This document shows, piece by piece, positions 10,035-19,903 of a DNA stretch of 58,243 bases (the stretch's first letter is position 1; the number at the start of each line of letters is the position of its first letter). A program made the translations under genes and the position numbers. Source of the stretch: Mitosporidium daphniae (taxonomy: Eukaryota > Microsporidia); the NCBI RefSeq assembly GCF_000760515.2, contig NW_013546611.1, forward strand, positions 1 to 58,243. The letters are read 5' to 3'. Below the pieces are notes generated by a model that was not told the origin of the DNA, ran no database searches, and saw only the letters and a program-made list of their open reading frames with translations.

Positions 10035-11426
10035 ATGAGCAGTGTCCTGGAGGAGGGCATGAAGCGCCTTGCCGTGTCCACAGCGACTGATGCGTTTGCG
10101 GCAAAGGAGCCCTTCTCTATTGTCTTTATTGGCCATGTAGACGCCGGTAAATCGACCCTTGGTGGCCACATCCTGTATGCAACGGGTCAGGTGGACCAGC
10201 GTACTTTAGAAAAATACGAGCGCGAGTCCAAAGAGCTTAATCGTGAATCGTGGTATTTATCGTGGGCACTGGACACAAACCAAGAAGAACGTTCAAAAGG
10301 CATCACCGTCGAGTGTGGAAAGGCATCTTTTGAGACGGCTCGTCGTCGCTTCACTATTCTCGATGCTCCAGGACACAAGAATTATGTGCCAAACATGATC
10401 AGTGGAGCTGCACAGGCAGATATTGCAATCTTGGTCATCTCGGCACGTAAGGGCGAGTTTGAGACGGGGTTTGAACGCGGGGGACAGACGCGCGAGCACG
10501 CAATGCTAGCCAAAACACTTGGCGTCCGCCGGATTGTTATCGTCGTCAACAAGATGGATGATTCCACCGTGCAATGGTCTGAGATTAGATACAAGGAAAT
10601 CGTTTCCAGACTGACAACATTTCTCAAGGGATGTGGCTTCAAGGAGCGAGATTGCGATTTTCTACCACTTTCCGGCTTCACAGGGGATAACCTCGTCGAG
10701 CGAATCAAAAAGAGCATTTGTGCTTGGTATGATGGGCCCTCATTGTTACAACTTCTTGACGAACTGCCCTCATGGGAGCGGAAAGTCGATGCACCCTTCA
10801 TGATGCCCATTTCTGAAAAGAGCAAGGATATGGGCACACTTCTTTCGGGGAAGATCGAATCGGGCTCGCTTGTTCGTGGGTCGCACCTTTTGGTGATGCC
10901 TAATAGGCGAGAGATTGAAGTGACCTCCATATTTTTTGAAGGTTCAGGTGAGGTTGAGGCTCAACGTGCGTCTTCTGGCGACATTGTTCGCATCAAAGTA
11001 AAAGGAATTGAGGAGGAAGACGTCTCGCCAGGATTTGTACTTTGTGATGTGGATCGTCCAATTTCCGTGGTTACTCGCTTCATGGCACAGATGATGATAG
11101 TCGAGCACAAGAATATCATATGTCCGGGATACACTGCTGTTATGCATGCCCACTCGCTAGTCGAAGAGGTTACCATTATCAAGTTTCTTTTCCTACTTGA
11201 TCCGAAGACTGGGGAGAAAACCCAAGCAAAACCAAAATTTGCAAAGCAAGGCCAGACGCTCATTGTCGATATCAAGTGTTCAGGCCCCGTCTGCTTAGAG
11301 ACGTTTGAAACGCACCAGCAACTGGGTCGCTTCAATCTCCGCGACGAGGGAAAGACCATTGCAATTGGCAGGATTCTGCGCTTAGCTTCCTCCTCTGCCC
11401 CTACTGACTTGCATGTCAGTCAATAA
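10035..11426 (+). CDS. SUP35: Translation termination factor eRF3 (GTPase), without N-terminal extension
   Basis: A single-exon protein of 463 residues starts at the ATG at 10035. The EF1A-like GTPase motifs are intact: P-loop GHVDAGKST (about residues 33-41), DAPGHKN and NKMD. Domains 2 and 3 follow, with the eRF3-specific PFMMPISEKSKDMGTLLSGK. The closing domain-3 stretch FNLRDEGKTIAIGRIL is typical. eRF3 works with eRF1 to release nascent peptides at stop codons. Most eRF3 proteins have a long N-terminal region carrying PAM2 or a prion domain; here only about 24 residues precede the GTPase domain, so poly(A)-binding-protein contact through PAM2 is unlikely. HBS1 is the main alternative, but the domain-2 signature favours eRF3. 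Confidence 0.93.
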   Translation: MSSVLEEGMKRLAVSTATDAFAAKEPFSIVFIGHVDAGKSTLGGHILYATGQVDQRTLEKYERESKELNRESWYLSWALDTNQEERSKGITVECGKASFETARRRFTILDAPGHKNYVPNMISGAAQADIAILVISARKGEFETGFERGGQTREHAMLAKTLGVRRIVIVVNKMDDSTVQWSEIRYKEIVSRLTTFLKGCGFKERDCDFLPLSGFTGDNLVERIKKSICAWYDGPSLLQLLDELPSWERKVDAPFMMPISEKSKDMGTLLSGKIESGSLVRGSHLLVMPNRREIEVTSIFFEGSGEVEAQRASSGDIVRIKVKGIEEEDVSPGFVLCDVDRPISVVTRFMAQMMIVEHKNIICPGYTAVMHAHSLVEEVTIIKFLFLLDPKTGEKTQAKPKFAKQGQTLIVDIKCSGPVCLETFETHQQLGRFNLRDEGKTIAIGRILRLASSSAPTDLHVSQ

Positions 11427-11679
11427 TAAACCTATTTGGAGCTGCACTGTTACCGACTTGAATCGTCGATGTGGCACTGTTACATTACGTGCTGGCAATG
11501 GCCCTAGTTTTGGATTCCGTATTTTCCAAGTTTGCGCCTACATTCTAACAAGCAGATGTGCCAATACTTATGACCACCTACATGCAAGTTGAATGCACAC
11601 ATTTTCCTGGTGCCCAAATGGGCCAAAACACTATTTATGTGTGATGCCAGCGGTTTATTGACGATAAATACTACAGCGT

Positions 11680-12095
11680 CTACTTGGCGGCAGCAGTGGC
11701 GATCTTACGGGCCCCAGAAGCTGCACCAGCCTACTGTAAAAAGTATATACCCTACCTTGTAATTGAAGCGGGGGACATGGCGAACGCGGCGTCCATCACG
11801 GGAACGTACTCTCACCACGCGCGAATGAATGGCGCATGAGACACAATATTGCATCTTGATGTAGAGCTTTGGAAGGGCATATTCGTCATAAACGGATGCT
11901 TCGGAGATGTCGCGCACAGCGGCGCTTTCAACGATGTTTCGGACAAGGAATCGTTTGACAGCCTTGTCTTTGGGTGTGCAGCGCCCACAATTGACACAAC
12001 GAATGGGGTTTACATGTCCGCGACCGTGCTTTGAACGTCCACAATTTCTACGTTTTTGGGTCTACAAAGAAAGATAAATTAGCATGATCTACCAT
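11680..12095 (-). CDS. RPS26: 40S ribosomal protein eS26
   Basis: Three exons encode about 119 residues. Exon 1 is only the ATG at 12095-12093, followed at once by a 31-nt intron (12062-12092). A second 25-nt intron lies at 11731-11755. The protein reads [20 protein letters not shown], then [39 protein letters not shown] and the second zinc pair CVSC, all diagnostic of eS26. eS26 sits at the mRNA exit channel of the small subunit. Splitting the start codon off on its own exon is common in ribosomal protein genes of fungi. It is convergent with eRF3. The C-terminal tail is a short Ala/Lys sequence rather than the Pro-rich tail of animals. Confidence 0.95.
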
Positions 12096-12200
12096 TTCCG
12101 GTGATGGATGTAATCAGAAATAAATCGACGAAATAATTGGAAATGTTCTCTTCGAAATTTATTACCAATTGGCAACTTAATTTTAATTTAGACTTTAATT

Positions 12201-14505
12201 TTAATAAAGTGTCTCATACTCGATGACAGAAGTTCTTCTTGCACCCTCCTCTATCATATCGAAGCCGAGCAGGGAGAGTAGCTCGCTTTGGTCTTTATAG
12301 ACTGTAAATGCAAAGTTTACCAGCATAGCCATCAGAAATACGACCACAAGAACGGATGGACCGACCAGGTCGTCATACGGGCCTGGATCTCGTTCCCGAA
12401 TTTTCTTTGCCCGCCAAAGATATGTATATAGCGCATAGAATGAGAACACTACCGAAACAAGGGTGAAAATATATCCCGAGATCTTTGCAGTCTTGTGCCC
12501 CAGTCCTACGAGTGCGGTAGAGACACCCCCCAAAAAAATGGAAAAATGGAGCCAAGAAAGAAATGTTCGCTCATTCGCAAAGAAGACCTTCGGCTCCACC
12601 CGTACAGGAACAGCTATTCGTTTATTAACGAGGGTATGGTTTCCACTTGTTGTCTGAATCCTGCTATTTATTCTGGGCGATCTTTTTGCAGGGGGTGTCA
12701 GTGTCCTGGTAGTTAGTGAATCCCTTCTTATGATTTGGGGTCTCACGGATGACCTTAAAAGCAATGGATGCTGCTGCTCTTCACTTTGGTTCTTGCTAGA
12801 TATATCTATGATTACGTGATTGTTATTGGGGTTCAATGAGGAGCCTTGTTTCTGCGAATGAGAACTAGCACTCGATGGTTGCAGTTGCGATCCCAAATCT
12901 GCCTGTTGTGAATTAGAAGATGCAACTAACAAGGGGGTGATTGATCCCGATTCAAACTCTAGAGCACTATCTGCAGACCGGAGCGGGCTTGAAATTGGCG
13001 TAAAGTTTCCCTTGTTTTGCCGGATATCGATATTCATTTGGGAAATCCAAAATGGAAATAGCTGCACTTGTTTCTCATAAAGGACAGCAATTCCATGCAC
13101 AAACTTTGAAAATTTTGGGACTTCCTCCATTAACTGGGACGAGATCAAGTCGGTAATCCATTTTGGCGGATCAGCACCGGTCTCTGTTTGCAGCTTGACT
13201 TCCAAAATGGCATAAGGAAATTTTACAATTTCCGACTCTGGAATCTCAGCGTATGGGTACTCTAGCGAGCTGATATCTTCTCTTTTCCAAGAATCTTCAG
13301 AGGCGGGATTCTCTTTAATCATCACCAGTTCTGTATCGAGGGAGATGCGAACTGAAGCATCTCCCGGGTATTGAAATGCCATTCGATTGTATCTTGTACG
13401 AACATATGGGCGGAGACGCCTTTTGGATATCGTTTCCTGCACTTCGGAAGAAAGCTTTGAGAGCTCGTCAATGGCAGCATCATCCTGCTGCTTCAATAAC
13501 CGCTTTTTCATTAGCGCCTTTTCGAGCGTATATTGTCCTGTCAGATAATCTTTGACATGTTTTTCCTTCAATTGGAATCGGCTTTTAAACGAAATTTCAC
13601 CGGTCCAGTCTTCCTTGTGGATTTTCCGCTCCACAAATACAAGTTCAGGATCATGGGACTTGCCATACCATCGAATTCGGATTGCCTCCGCACCTTCTGA
13701 TTTTTCTAGCCTTCCAAGATATAGTTCAAGTGCGTCATTATCCAAGTAGACAGATGAAATTGAAAAGTCGAGCGTTTGAGAGTAGGCTGAGGTCATCTGC
13801 TGCTTACTCGCACTATTGTATACGATGACGGGAAGATGTTTAAGGATTGCCAGCTTGACATCGGTGACATTGTCTGGATGGACCCAATATTTGGCCGTTT
13901 TTCTGATGAACGTCTCCGAGTTGGTGGAACCATTTGCAGATTGGCGATCTACAGATGCCTCTTGTGAGGAGGGGGAAGATAATCTATTATATAGATTGGA
14001 AAGTCTGAGCAAAAGAATATCCATGTTATGAATGTAGAGCGGGTTATTGCGAAAATGCAACAGAAACATCGGCTTCAGTTTGTAGTCGGTATGTTTGTCG
14101 TGTTTCTTTAAAATCTTCAAGATCCCCGTAAAGTTGAGACGTGTGTATCGACCAAGGGTACCTAGTTCAAAGCCAATGTTGCCGAGCTCCTGTTTAAAGT
14201 GTGCAACGGCATTTTCATTAAGCTTCGGAAGCGAGACTCGGCCAAACACATCTTCATAGTGTTGGATTTTTCGCTGCAACTCGTCAACTTTCATACTTCG
14301 AAAATTTTCAATCTATCGGGTAGGGGAATGGCAACGATACCTTTGAAACTTCCTTTTCCAAACGCTCCACAAACAACGCCTCGTCTTCTTCAGAAAAATT
14401 TTCGTCGCTCCGTTCTTTCAGCATTTCTTTGAGCTTGTCATATTCCAAGTAGTAAAATCTCCAATCCGAATAGACTTTGTTTGCAAGCTGCTTTCCAAAT
14501 TTCAT
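12201..14505 (-). CDS. VTC4: VTC4-type polyphosphate polymerase (SPX, TTM and membrane domains)
   Basis: Two exons (14341-14505 and 12201-14312, intron 28 nt) give 758 residues. Residues 1 to about 160 are an SPX domain: MKFGKQLANKVYSDWRFYYL at the start and KLNENAVAHFKQEL later, the inositol-pyrophosphate sensor. Next is the tunnel-fold catalytic domain: KYWVHPDN, IRIRWYG, VFVERKIHKEDWTG, YNRMAFQ, RISLDTEL, AILEVKLQT and PKFSKFVHG keep the Lys/Arg/Glu residues expected of the active Vtc4 subunit. A Ser/Gln-rich linker leads to a three-helix VTC membrane domain beginning VFFANERTFLSWLHFSIFLG. Vtc4 makes polyphosphate from ATP and moves it into vacuole or acidocalcisome-like organelles. The conserved catalytic residues separate it from the inactive Vtc2/3 types. 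Confidence 0.95.
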
Positions 14506-14669
14506 AATCCAAAAATATTCGACCCGAATATTGATGATCAATACGCCATAAGGTTTGAAACCTGCCGACCAATGAAAAAATAGGGTTAGCTTGAGATTCC
14601 CCTTGAAACTAGGATTGGCTATCTGAATGATCTGGCGTTTCAGGCCTTAAATTTGAATTTAATAAACTT

Positions 14670-15429
14670 TTACTGGAAATCACTGCCAACCGCCGCATGT
14701 TTGATCTTTTCCATTATCTTAAAATATGAGCCATCATACAGGGACACGATTGCCGATCGATCAAGAGCATATCCGGACAAAATCCACAGAAGTATCCATT
14801 CGAACTTTGAGGCAAACCTAACACAAACTATACGGTGCTTTTTGGACATACCATCCGAATGGATCCAGAAGATCCCTAAATGAGTTTGTCATGTTCCAGA
14901 TGTCTTCAAAAGAAAATATTTTGATCGGCGATTTTGCCGTGCTTTCGCTAGATCCAAAGAGCAAATCCAGCCGTTCGGAACTGACATTTCCTAGGATTAG
15001 GGGCGGATTTGGCCCTACCCCTGTGGTTGTACACCTCCGAGTCAGACCCGTGCTTGCATCTATGTATATTCTTAATGTAGATTGGGAACGTCGGATCTGG
15101 AATCCACGAATCCTGTGTTGGATACGACATGAAGCTGTGAATAACAATGGTGCCAAGAACGGAAACGATAACTCCAAACCTAATGGCACGTAGCCCCTCG
15201 TATGTCTCCATCAGGGTTATAACACCGTCGCCATTTCTACAAATCATCAGTAATTTTATCGAGACTACCTATCAAAGAAGGCAACATGGTTTTGCAGATT
15301 GGTCTCCCACATCTTTATGGACTCTGTAGGCTTTTCATATGTCTCAATGTGGCTGCCAGAGTTAGCGGCCGTCATTTGAGAAAGGCTTGGCCCCTTTGAA
15401 GAAACGAATTCACCGCTGGTAATCTTCAT
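14670..15429 (-). CDS. Caleosin, calcium-binding lipid-droplet protein
   Basis: Four exons with introns at 15237-15268 (32 nt), 14991-15018 (28 nt) and 14818-14851 (34 nt) give about 221 residues. The single EF-hand is split by intron 1 and restored by splicing: LQNHVAFFDRNGDGVITLME. A hydrophobic segment FGVIVSVLGTIVIHSF follows, then FPIYIKNIHRCKHGSDSEVY, carrying histidines conserved in caleosin peroxygenases. The C-terminal half keeps FEDIWNMTNSFRDLLDPFGW and FEWILLWIL, then VSLYDGSYF. Caleosins coat lipid droplets in plants, algae and fungi and some use haem to oxygenate fatty acids. The usual proline knot is weak here, with YPTQDSWIPDP in its place. The neighbouring VTC4 is also a storage-metabolism gene, but no functional link can be shown. 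Confidence 0.92.
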
Positions 15430-15676
15430 TGCTTTCGATGTGAACTTGAGTCCGCTCAATTTATAGGGAAGGGTTGGCTAATTGACAACCTGCCATTGAT
15501 CAATTAGTGTCATCTTTTAGTCTATTAAATTTCCATAAACAGAAAATTTTATTTCAATATCCGTTTGGCATTTTGCTGATGTGGGGGTTGGTTTGGGTTG
15601 GTTTGGTAATATGCTTCGCCCAAATTACATGTGTCAATCACGGGTGTGGTAGCTCATCCGGCTAGTCTTGATCAAG

Positions 15677-17491
15677 TTAAGTTTTGGGGTTTGAAATCAT
15701 TTTAGGCCTGCAATTTAAGGTTTTAAATAGAATCCTCTTTTGTTGATCCGCTTTAGCCTTAACAGATTCTTTGATAGAATTCAAAAATAGCGGATTTGGG
15801 CGCAAATAAGCTCCGACGCCCTCAGGGGTCCATACTCTAAGGAAGATGCCATCGTCGTTACCAGATACGGCATGGGAAATTGCAATCCAACCAATCCCTG
15901 ATAATGCAATTTCAATACCGGGGATTCTGATGGGTCCTTTAGGAATTTCCACTCCATCCAGGGCAACCTTTAGTTCAGGAATCTCCACATTCTTCAACTG
16001 CTTTTGGGTCAAGGGCGAAGTTTGCTCTTTTTTCAGCCTTTGATACTCCTTTTCGGCTTCCGCAAAAGTCCTATTAATATGAATGGGGAGCTTTCTCGTT
16101 GCAAAAATGACGAAATTAGTAAAGTGTTTGTGTCCATCTTGCTCCTTCTCAGCATGTGTATTTGAACAAAGATCAATCCTAACAAGGGGACCAATCCACA
16201 TTGATTGGCCTTTTAAAACCAAATATCTATTTGCTTTAAATGGAGAACTGCTAGAAAAGAGCTTTTCCAAACTTGAAAGGGTAAGGAATCTTGGGATCCA
16301 TCCAAAAGGAAATACTCCCGGTGTATCGATTAGCACACTTTTTTTTGAATTCTTCGCGAATGATCCGCTTTCTTGGGCAACTGTCTTTGTGAAATCATGA
16401 GCATAGTGCAAAGAAGCAGAAAAGAAGCCAACCGTCGTCCCTGGAGAAAGCGTTGAAATGCTAATTTTTGGTTCTGCCGTGTCACACTTATTTTCAAAGA
16501 ATCGCTTTGTATTGATGATTTTGGTCCATAGCTTTGATTTTCCGGAATTAGTGGGCCCTACAAGATAAATACTAGCCTTTGCAGAAGGAGGCTTTCCTCG
16601 CATCAGAATGGATGCGGCTTTTGTAAGGGAGGCAATCATATTGTGACAATTAAACCCCGATTTTGCGCTGACAGGAACCACGTCAAACACGGGTCTCTTA
16701 ATTAATTCAGTGGCGGCCCACTCCTTTACATGGTTTCGAAATTTAGCCAATTCTTTTTCATCGCCCGTGATGGACAAAGGAAGCAAATCGATCTTTGTCA
16801 GAGCAATGATTACTTGAATATCTTCCATCGATTGCAAGTGGGAAATTAATTTTCCAGGCTGATGACTCTGGTCGTGGAAAGTTGCCCATGAAGTAGGGAA
16901 ATCTGTAGAATCTACCAACAAGCAAAAAATGGCTCTTTTTGCGTTATAAGTTGCCAGGAATTTTTCCCACCACAAATTGGGGTTGACTATTGAAACATTC
17001 TTCGTTAAAGGAGTAATAACGGAGATGGAACTTCTTTCGTTTGAACCTGGGGATTCTTTTTTATTCAAAAGGTTATGGCATTTTTGGCAAATAGGAATTG
17101 CAGGCTTTTTTCTTTTGACGCTACCTTCACCTAGAGGCTGCTCAGGGAGCATCGAAGTGATAGGGCGATCATCAACACACGTTGTATTCAGACGATTTTC
17201 TATTCGTTCCATATCAAGCCGAGATAACTGCCTCCCTTTAAGGGCATTATTTCTTGGAGAAGAACGTCGCGCATGCTCCAGTTCTTGTAATATTTTGTCT
17301 CTCCTACTTGACAGATTAGGCAGATATCCAGGGCTACCAGGGAGTCCATTCTCGTGAAATTGCGCGCCGCATCCAGAGCACTCCTCTAGAAATTTTGTCA
17401 AGAGCGATGAAATAGACGAAAAAAACATGTGAGAAGAAAATCGATGCCAACATCCCGGGGGCCATGCATGGAGGGCTTTGGGAGAATTCAT
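15677..17491 (-). CDS. Circularly permuted mitochondrial GTPase (NOA1/GEP3/YqeH family)
   Basis: One exon encodes 604 residues from the ATG at 17491. An N-terminal zinc ribbon is present, CSGCG then CQKCHNLLNKK. The GTPase motifs come in permuted order: G4 TKIDLL and G5 VSAKSG come first, then G1 GPTNSGKSKL and G3 DTPGV. That order and the zinc ribbon define the YqeH/NOA1/GEP3 group, which assembles the mitochondrial small ribosomal subunit. The first 35 residues lack acidic residues and have Lys, Arg, His and Ser, compatible with a mitochondrial presequence. The C-terminal block RIPGIEIALSGIGWIAI is a family feature. Intron-free, unlike most neighbours. Which of NOA1 or GEP3 is the true counterpart I cannot decide. 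Confidence 0.88.
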   Translation of the reverse strand: MNSPKALHAWPPGCWHRFSSHMFFSSISSLLTKFLEECSGCGAQFHENGLPGSPGYLPNLSSRRDKILQELEHARRSSPRNNALKGRQLSRLDMERIENRLNTTCVDDRPITSMLPEQPLGEGSVKRKKPAIPICQKCHNLLNKKESPGSNERSSISVITPLTKNVSIVNPNLWWEKFLATYNAKRAIFCLLVDSTDFPTSWATFHDQSHQPGKLISHLQSMEDIQVIIALTKIDLLPLSITGDEKELAKFRNHVKEWAATELIKRPVFDVVPVSAKSGFNCHNMIASLTKAASILMRGKPPSAKASIYLVGPTNSGKSKLWTKIINTKRFFENKCDTAEPKISISTLSPGTTVGFFSASLHYAHDFTKTVAQESGSFAKNSKKSVLIDTPGVFPFGWIPRFLTLSSLEKLFSSSSPFKANRYLVLKGQSMWIGPLVRIDLCSNTHAEKEQDGHKHFTNFVIFATRKLPIHINRTFAEAEKEYQRLKKEQTSPLTQKQLKNVEIPELKVALDGVEIPKGPIRIPGIEIALSGIGWIAISHAVSGNDDGIFLRVWTPEGVGAYLRPNPLFLNSIKESVKAKADQQKRILFKTLNCRPKMISNPKT

Positions 17492-17641
17492 CAAAATTTA
17501 ATTTTAAAGTTTTTAATTATCGAAATAAAGCAATTTGGTGAGGTTCCACATTGTCACTTTCACTTTACGTCTGTTTGATAACGGACATCAAATCAACGTG
17601 TCTTGAAGACAAATCGAGGTTCCTAAAGTAAATTTGGAAAA

Positions 17642-19262
17642 TCAAACCCGAGGAATCCAGAATACTTTTTGCTCATAAAAATACAAAAATTGACAAGCAC
17701 GTAAAAGACGTGATTGTGTCCCTATAAAAAGTGAGGTCAAATCTCTTACATCAATTGACAAGTAGTGGGTGTCATCCAGCAGGGATACAAGCAGGAAATT
17801 GGAGCTAGAAGGGCTTGAGCGCACGATTTGAAGAGGAAATTGCCGAATCATAGACTGGTAGGACTCAAGCGGTCGCTTATAGCCCCCGAAAGAGCTGTAT
17901 TCACTCCCACTAGAAGAGGACAGGCCCATTCCATATCCAAACAAATCAAGCGCATATTTAGAGAAGGTGGAAATGGACTCATCGAAATAGGGTGACATCA
18001 AAAGGTCCATCTTGATGGCGAAGATCCCAAGTAATAGCTAAGAAAAGAGCAAAAGTAAATACCATACCTCAACGTCGGAAAAACAAGAATCCTTTATATC
18101 GGCGTCCACAATAAACGGGGATGTTGAATCCATGGCCCCAATGGGGCCCCTGAAAGCGGAAAGATTATCCAGCATGGAAAGGTCTAAGAAGGGTTAAAAG
18201 CACACACAACCTTTGATTCGATGATAAATGAAAGAGCGAATATGGTCATTGTTTTTGAGCTCCAAATGCGAGTGCGAAGAGGATGAAGAAAAAAGTAAAT
18301 GCGGGGAAAGAAACAGCTCCAACTGAAGTCTTCTGAGCCACAATTCCGCCTAAAAATTTGGTTGGAGATCCACATCAAACCTTTCCGGCGGACAAAAAGA
18401 TAGCATAGTCATTTGCAAGAACGGTGCAAGAAACCTGTTTTAGAGACAAATCGGCAACACTTGGCCAGTGCACTAGGCCATGAAAATGAACACCAAGTAC
18501 GATGAAAGATTTTACTTAGGCAGCCATACTGAGGCAATGTGGCTTCTTTTAACAGAGTGTCAACTTTGATCATTTCCGAATACAAAGGGCGCAGCAGCTT
18601 TGATACCAGCCACTAACATTCATTTGATATACAGAATGCATTACCTGTTTTAGATTTTTTATGGAGACTGCGTAAAACTTATCATCAATGTCAAACTGAT
18701 GGGCAAACGACAGAAGACGCGGCTTGGTAATCGAAGACTTTACAGTGGACTCATTCATTTCCTCCCTCCCAGGGAGAAGAGTAACTCCGGTGCAGTATGG
18801 GCGCGTCTGTGGCAGAACAAGAGGTAGCTTTAATCTTTGCTCTATTTTCTCATCAAAAGGAAGATCTGATAGATGATGGTCTTTAATTGGAACTCTGTCA
18901 GATATACCGAACGAATCTGCGATTGGAGTCCGAATGGGAACACGGTCAACAAGCAATTTGGACAAATCTGATTTCGCTTTTACAGGCAAGGGCTGCCTTG
19001 AGATTGTTTTAACAGGGTATTGGAAAATCAGTGTGATAAGGTTGAAAAAAAGCAGAACCAAAATGATCCTATATGCCTTATCAAAAATACTATCTGCATA
19101 AACCCCCAATCCTTCGGAGACAGGAAAGCCTTGAAACAATGGGATATGTTGCAGAAAATAATACCATATAAAAGAAAAAAGATTCTTTCCGCTTATAAAC
19201 AATAAGAGTATTATTGTGAATGAAACCACGTTTAGGAAGATCAGAGAAGACTTGGCTTCCAT
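17642..19262 (-). CDS. TMEM209-like nuclear-envelope protein
   Basis: Six exons with introns at 18613-18644, 18473-18515, 18350-18380, 18184-18210 and 18038-18067 (32, 43, 31, 27 and 30 nt) give 485 residues, and the summed frame closes. Two transmembrane helices lie near the N-terminus (SLIFLNVVSFTIILLLFISG and IILVLLFFNLITLIF). A soluble part follows, with WLVSKLLRPLYSEMIKVDTL and, across a splice, FIYHRIKDLSMLDNLSAFRG. Then comes VELLLGIFAIKMDLLMSP, and the end is LLRACQFLYFYEQKVFWI. This order matches the TMEM209 (cytochrome b561 N-terminal domain) family, whose human member binds Nup205 at the nuclear envelope. Exon 2/3 is the weakest part of the model because its 43-nt intron was chosen by frame alone. 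The start ATG lies just downstream of a 24-bp repeat cluster. Confidence 0.72.
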
Positions 19263-19271
19263 TAACAAATT

Positions 19272-19367
19272 TAATTTACAATTGGAAGGGCACACTAATT
19301 TACAATTGGAGGGGCACACTAATTTACAATTGGAGGGGCACACTAATTTACAATTGGAAGGGTACAA
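19272..19367. repeat. Four 24-bp tandem copies upstream of the TMEM209-like gene
   Basis: Four exact-length copies of a 24-base unit (taatttacaattggaaggg plus cacac) run from 19272, 19296, 19320 and 19344; the copies differ only at one a/g position and at the end of the last one. The cluster lies nine bases upstream of the start codon at 19262, so it occupies the leader or core promoter. On the gene's strand the unit reads with a CCAATTGTAAATTA core, which contains a CCAAT box in each copy. Confidence 0.95.
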
Positions 19368-19903
19368 TTAAAAGTCATCCCTTCATTAAAGAAACTTGGT
19401 TGTATTAACACACACTAACCCTAAATTGATCTGCTAAATTTGGGGTTACAAGCTTATCGATGAGGAGCACAGAAATTATGACCGATTCTTGCGGTTCCGA
19501 GCAAATTTTAGCGCGAAATAGCTATTTTAAGCGACCTTCTAAAGTAGCAATAAATCTAGCGATGCGAATATTTGGCTATCAATAGGGCTGATTGTTGATA
19601 AGCCTAAAAAGTTGTGCTCAAAGAAGCCAAAATCACATCAAGGCGCTTGAAGTTTGCGTTTCAAGGCAGTTAAAGGAGTAGGGTGAGGGGCATGGGCATT
19701 GAAATTTGCAAAAATCATACCAAACAAACATGCGCAAAAAAATATAAAAAGAGGCCATGTTCCGAGGGACACAATCTACAAAACAGCCGCGTACTTTGAG
19801 ATCCAAAAACGACATGCAAACTTTCCACTAACCGTGTATGTTACGACCGGCCCACAACTGATCATGTTTCACTTCCTTTACTTATATGGTACAGATTGTC
19901 GTG
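19368..19903. other. Gap without a supportable gene
   Basis: This is the longest non-coding stretch in the window. No frame shows family resemblance or paired tiny introns, and no tRNA cloverleaf was seen. A ccctaaat at about 19420 is a single occurrence, not a telomeric array. It lies between the TMEM209-like start and the NOT3/5 stop, so it should hold the TMEM209-side promoter and the NOT3/5 3' end. A structured RNA cannot be excluded by eye. Confidence 0.6.

Noticed and set aside
19410-19450. Telomere-like repeat (ccctaaat)
   Set aside because: Single isolated copy with no tandem array.
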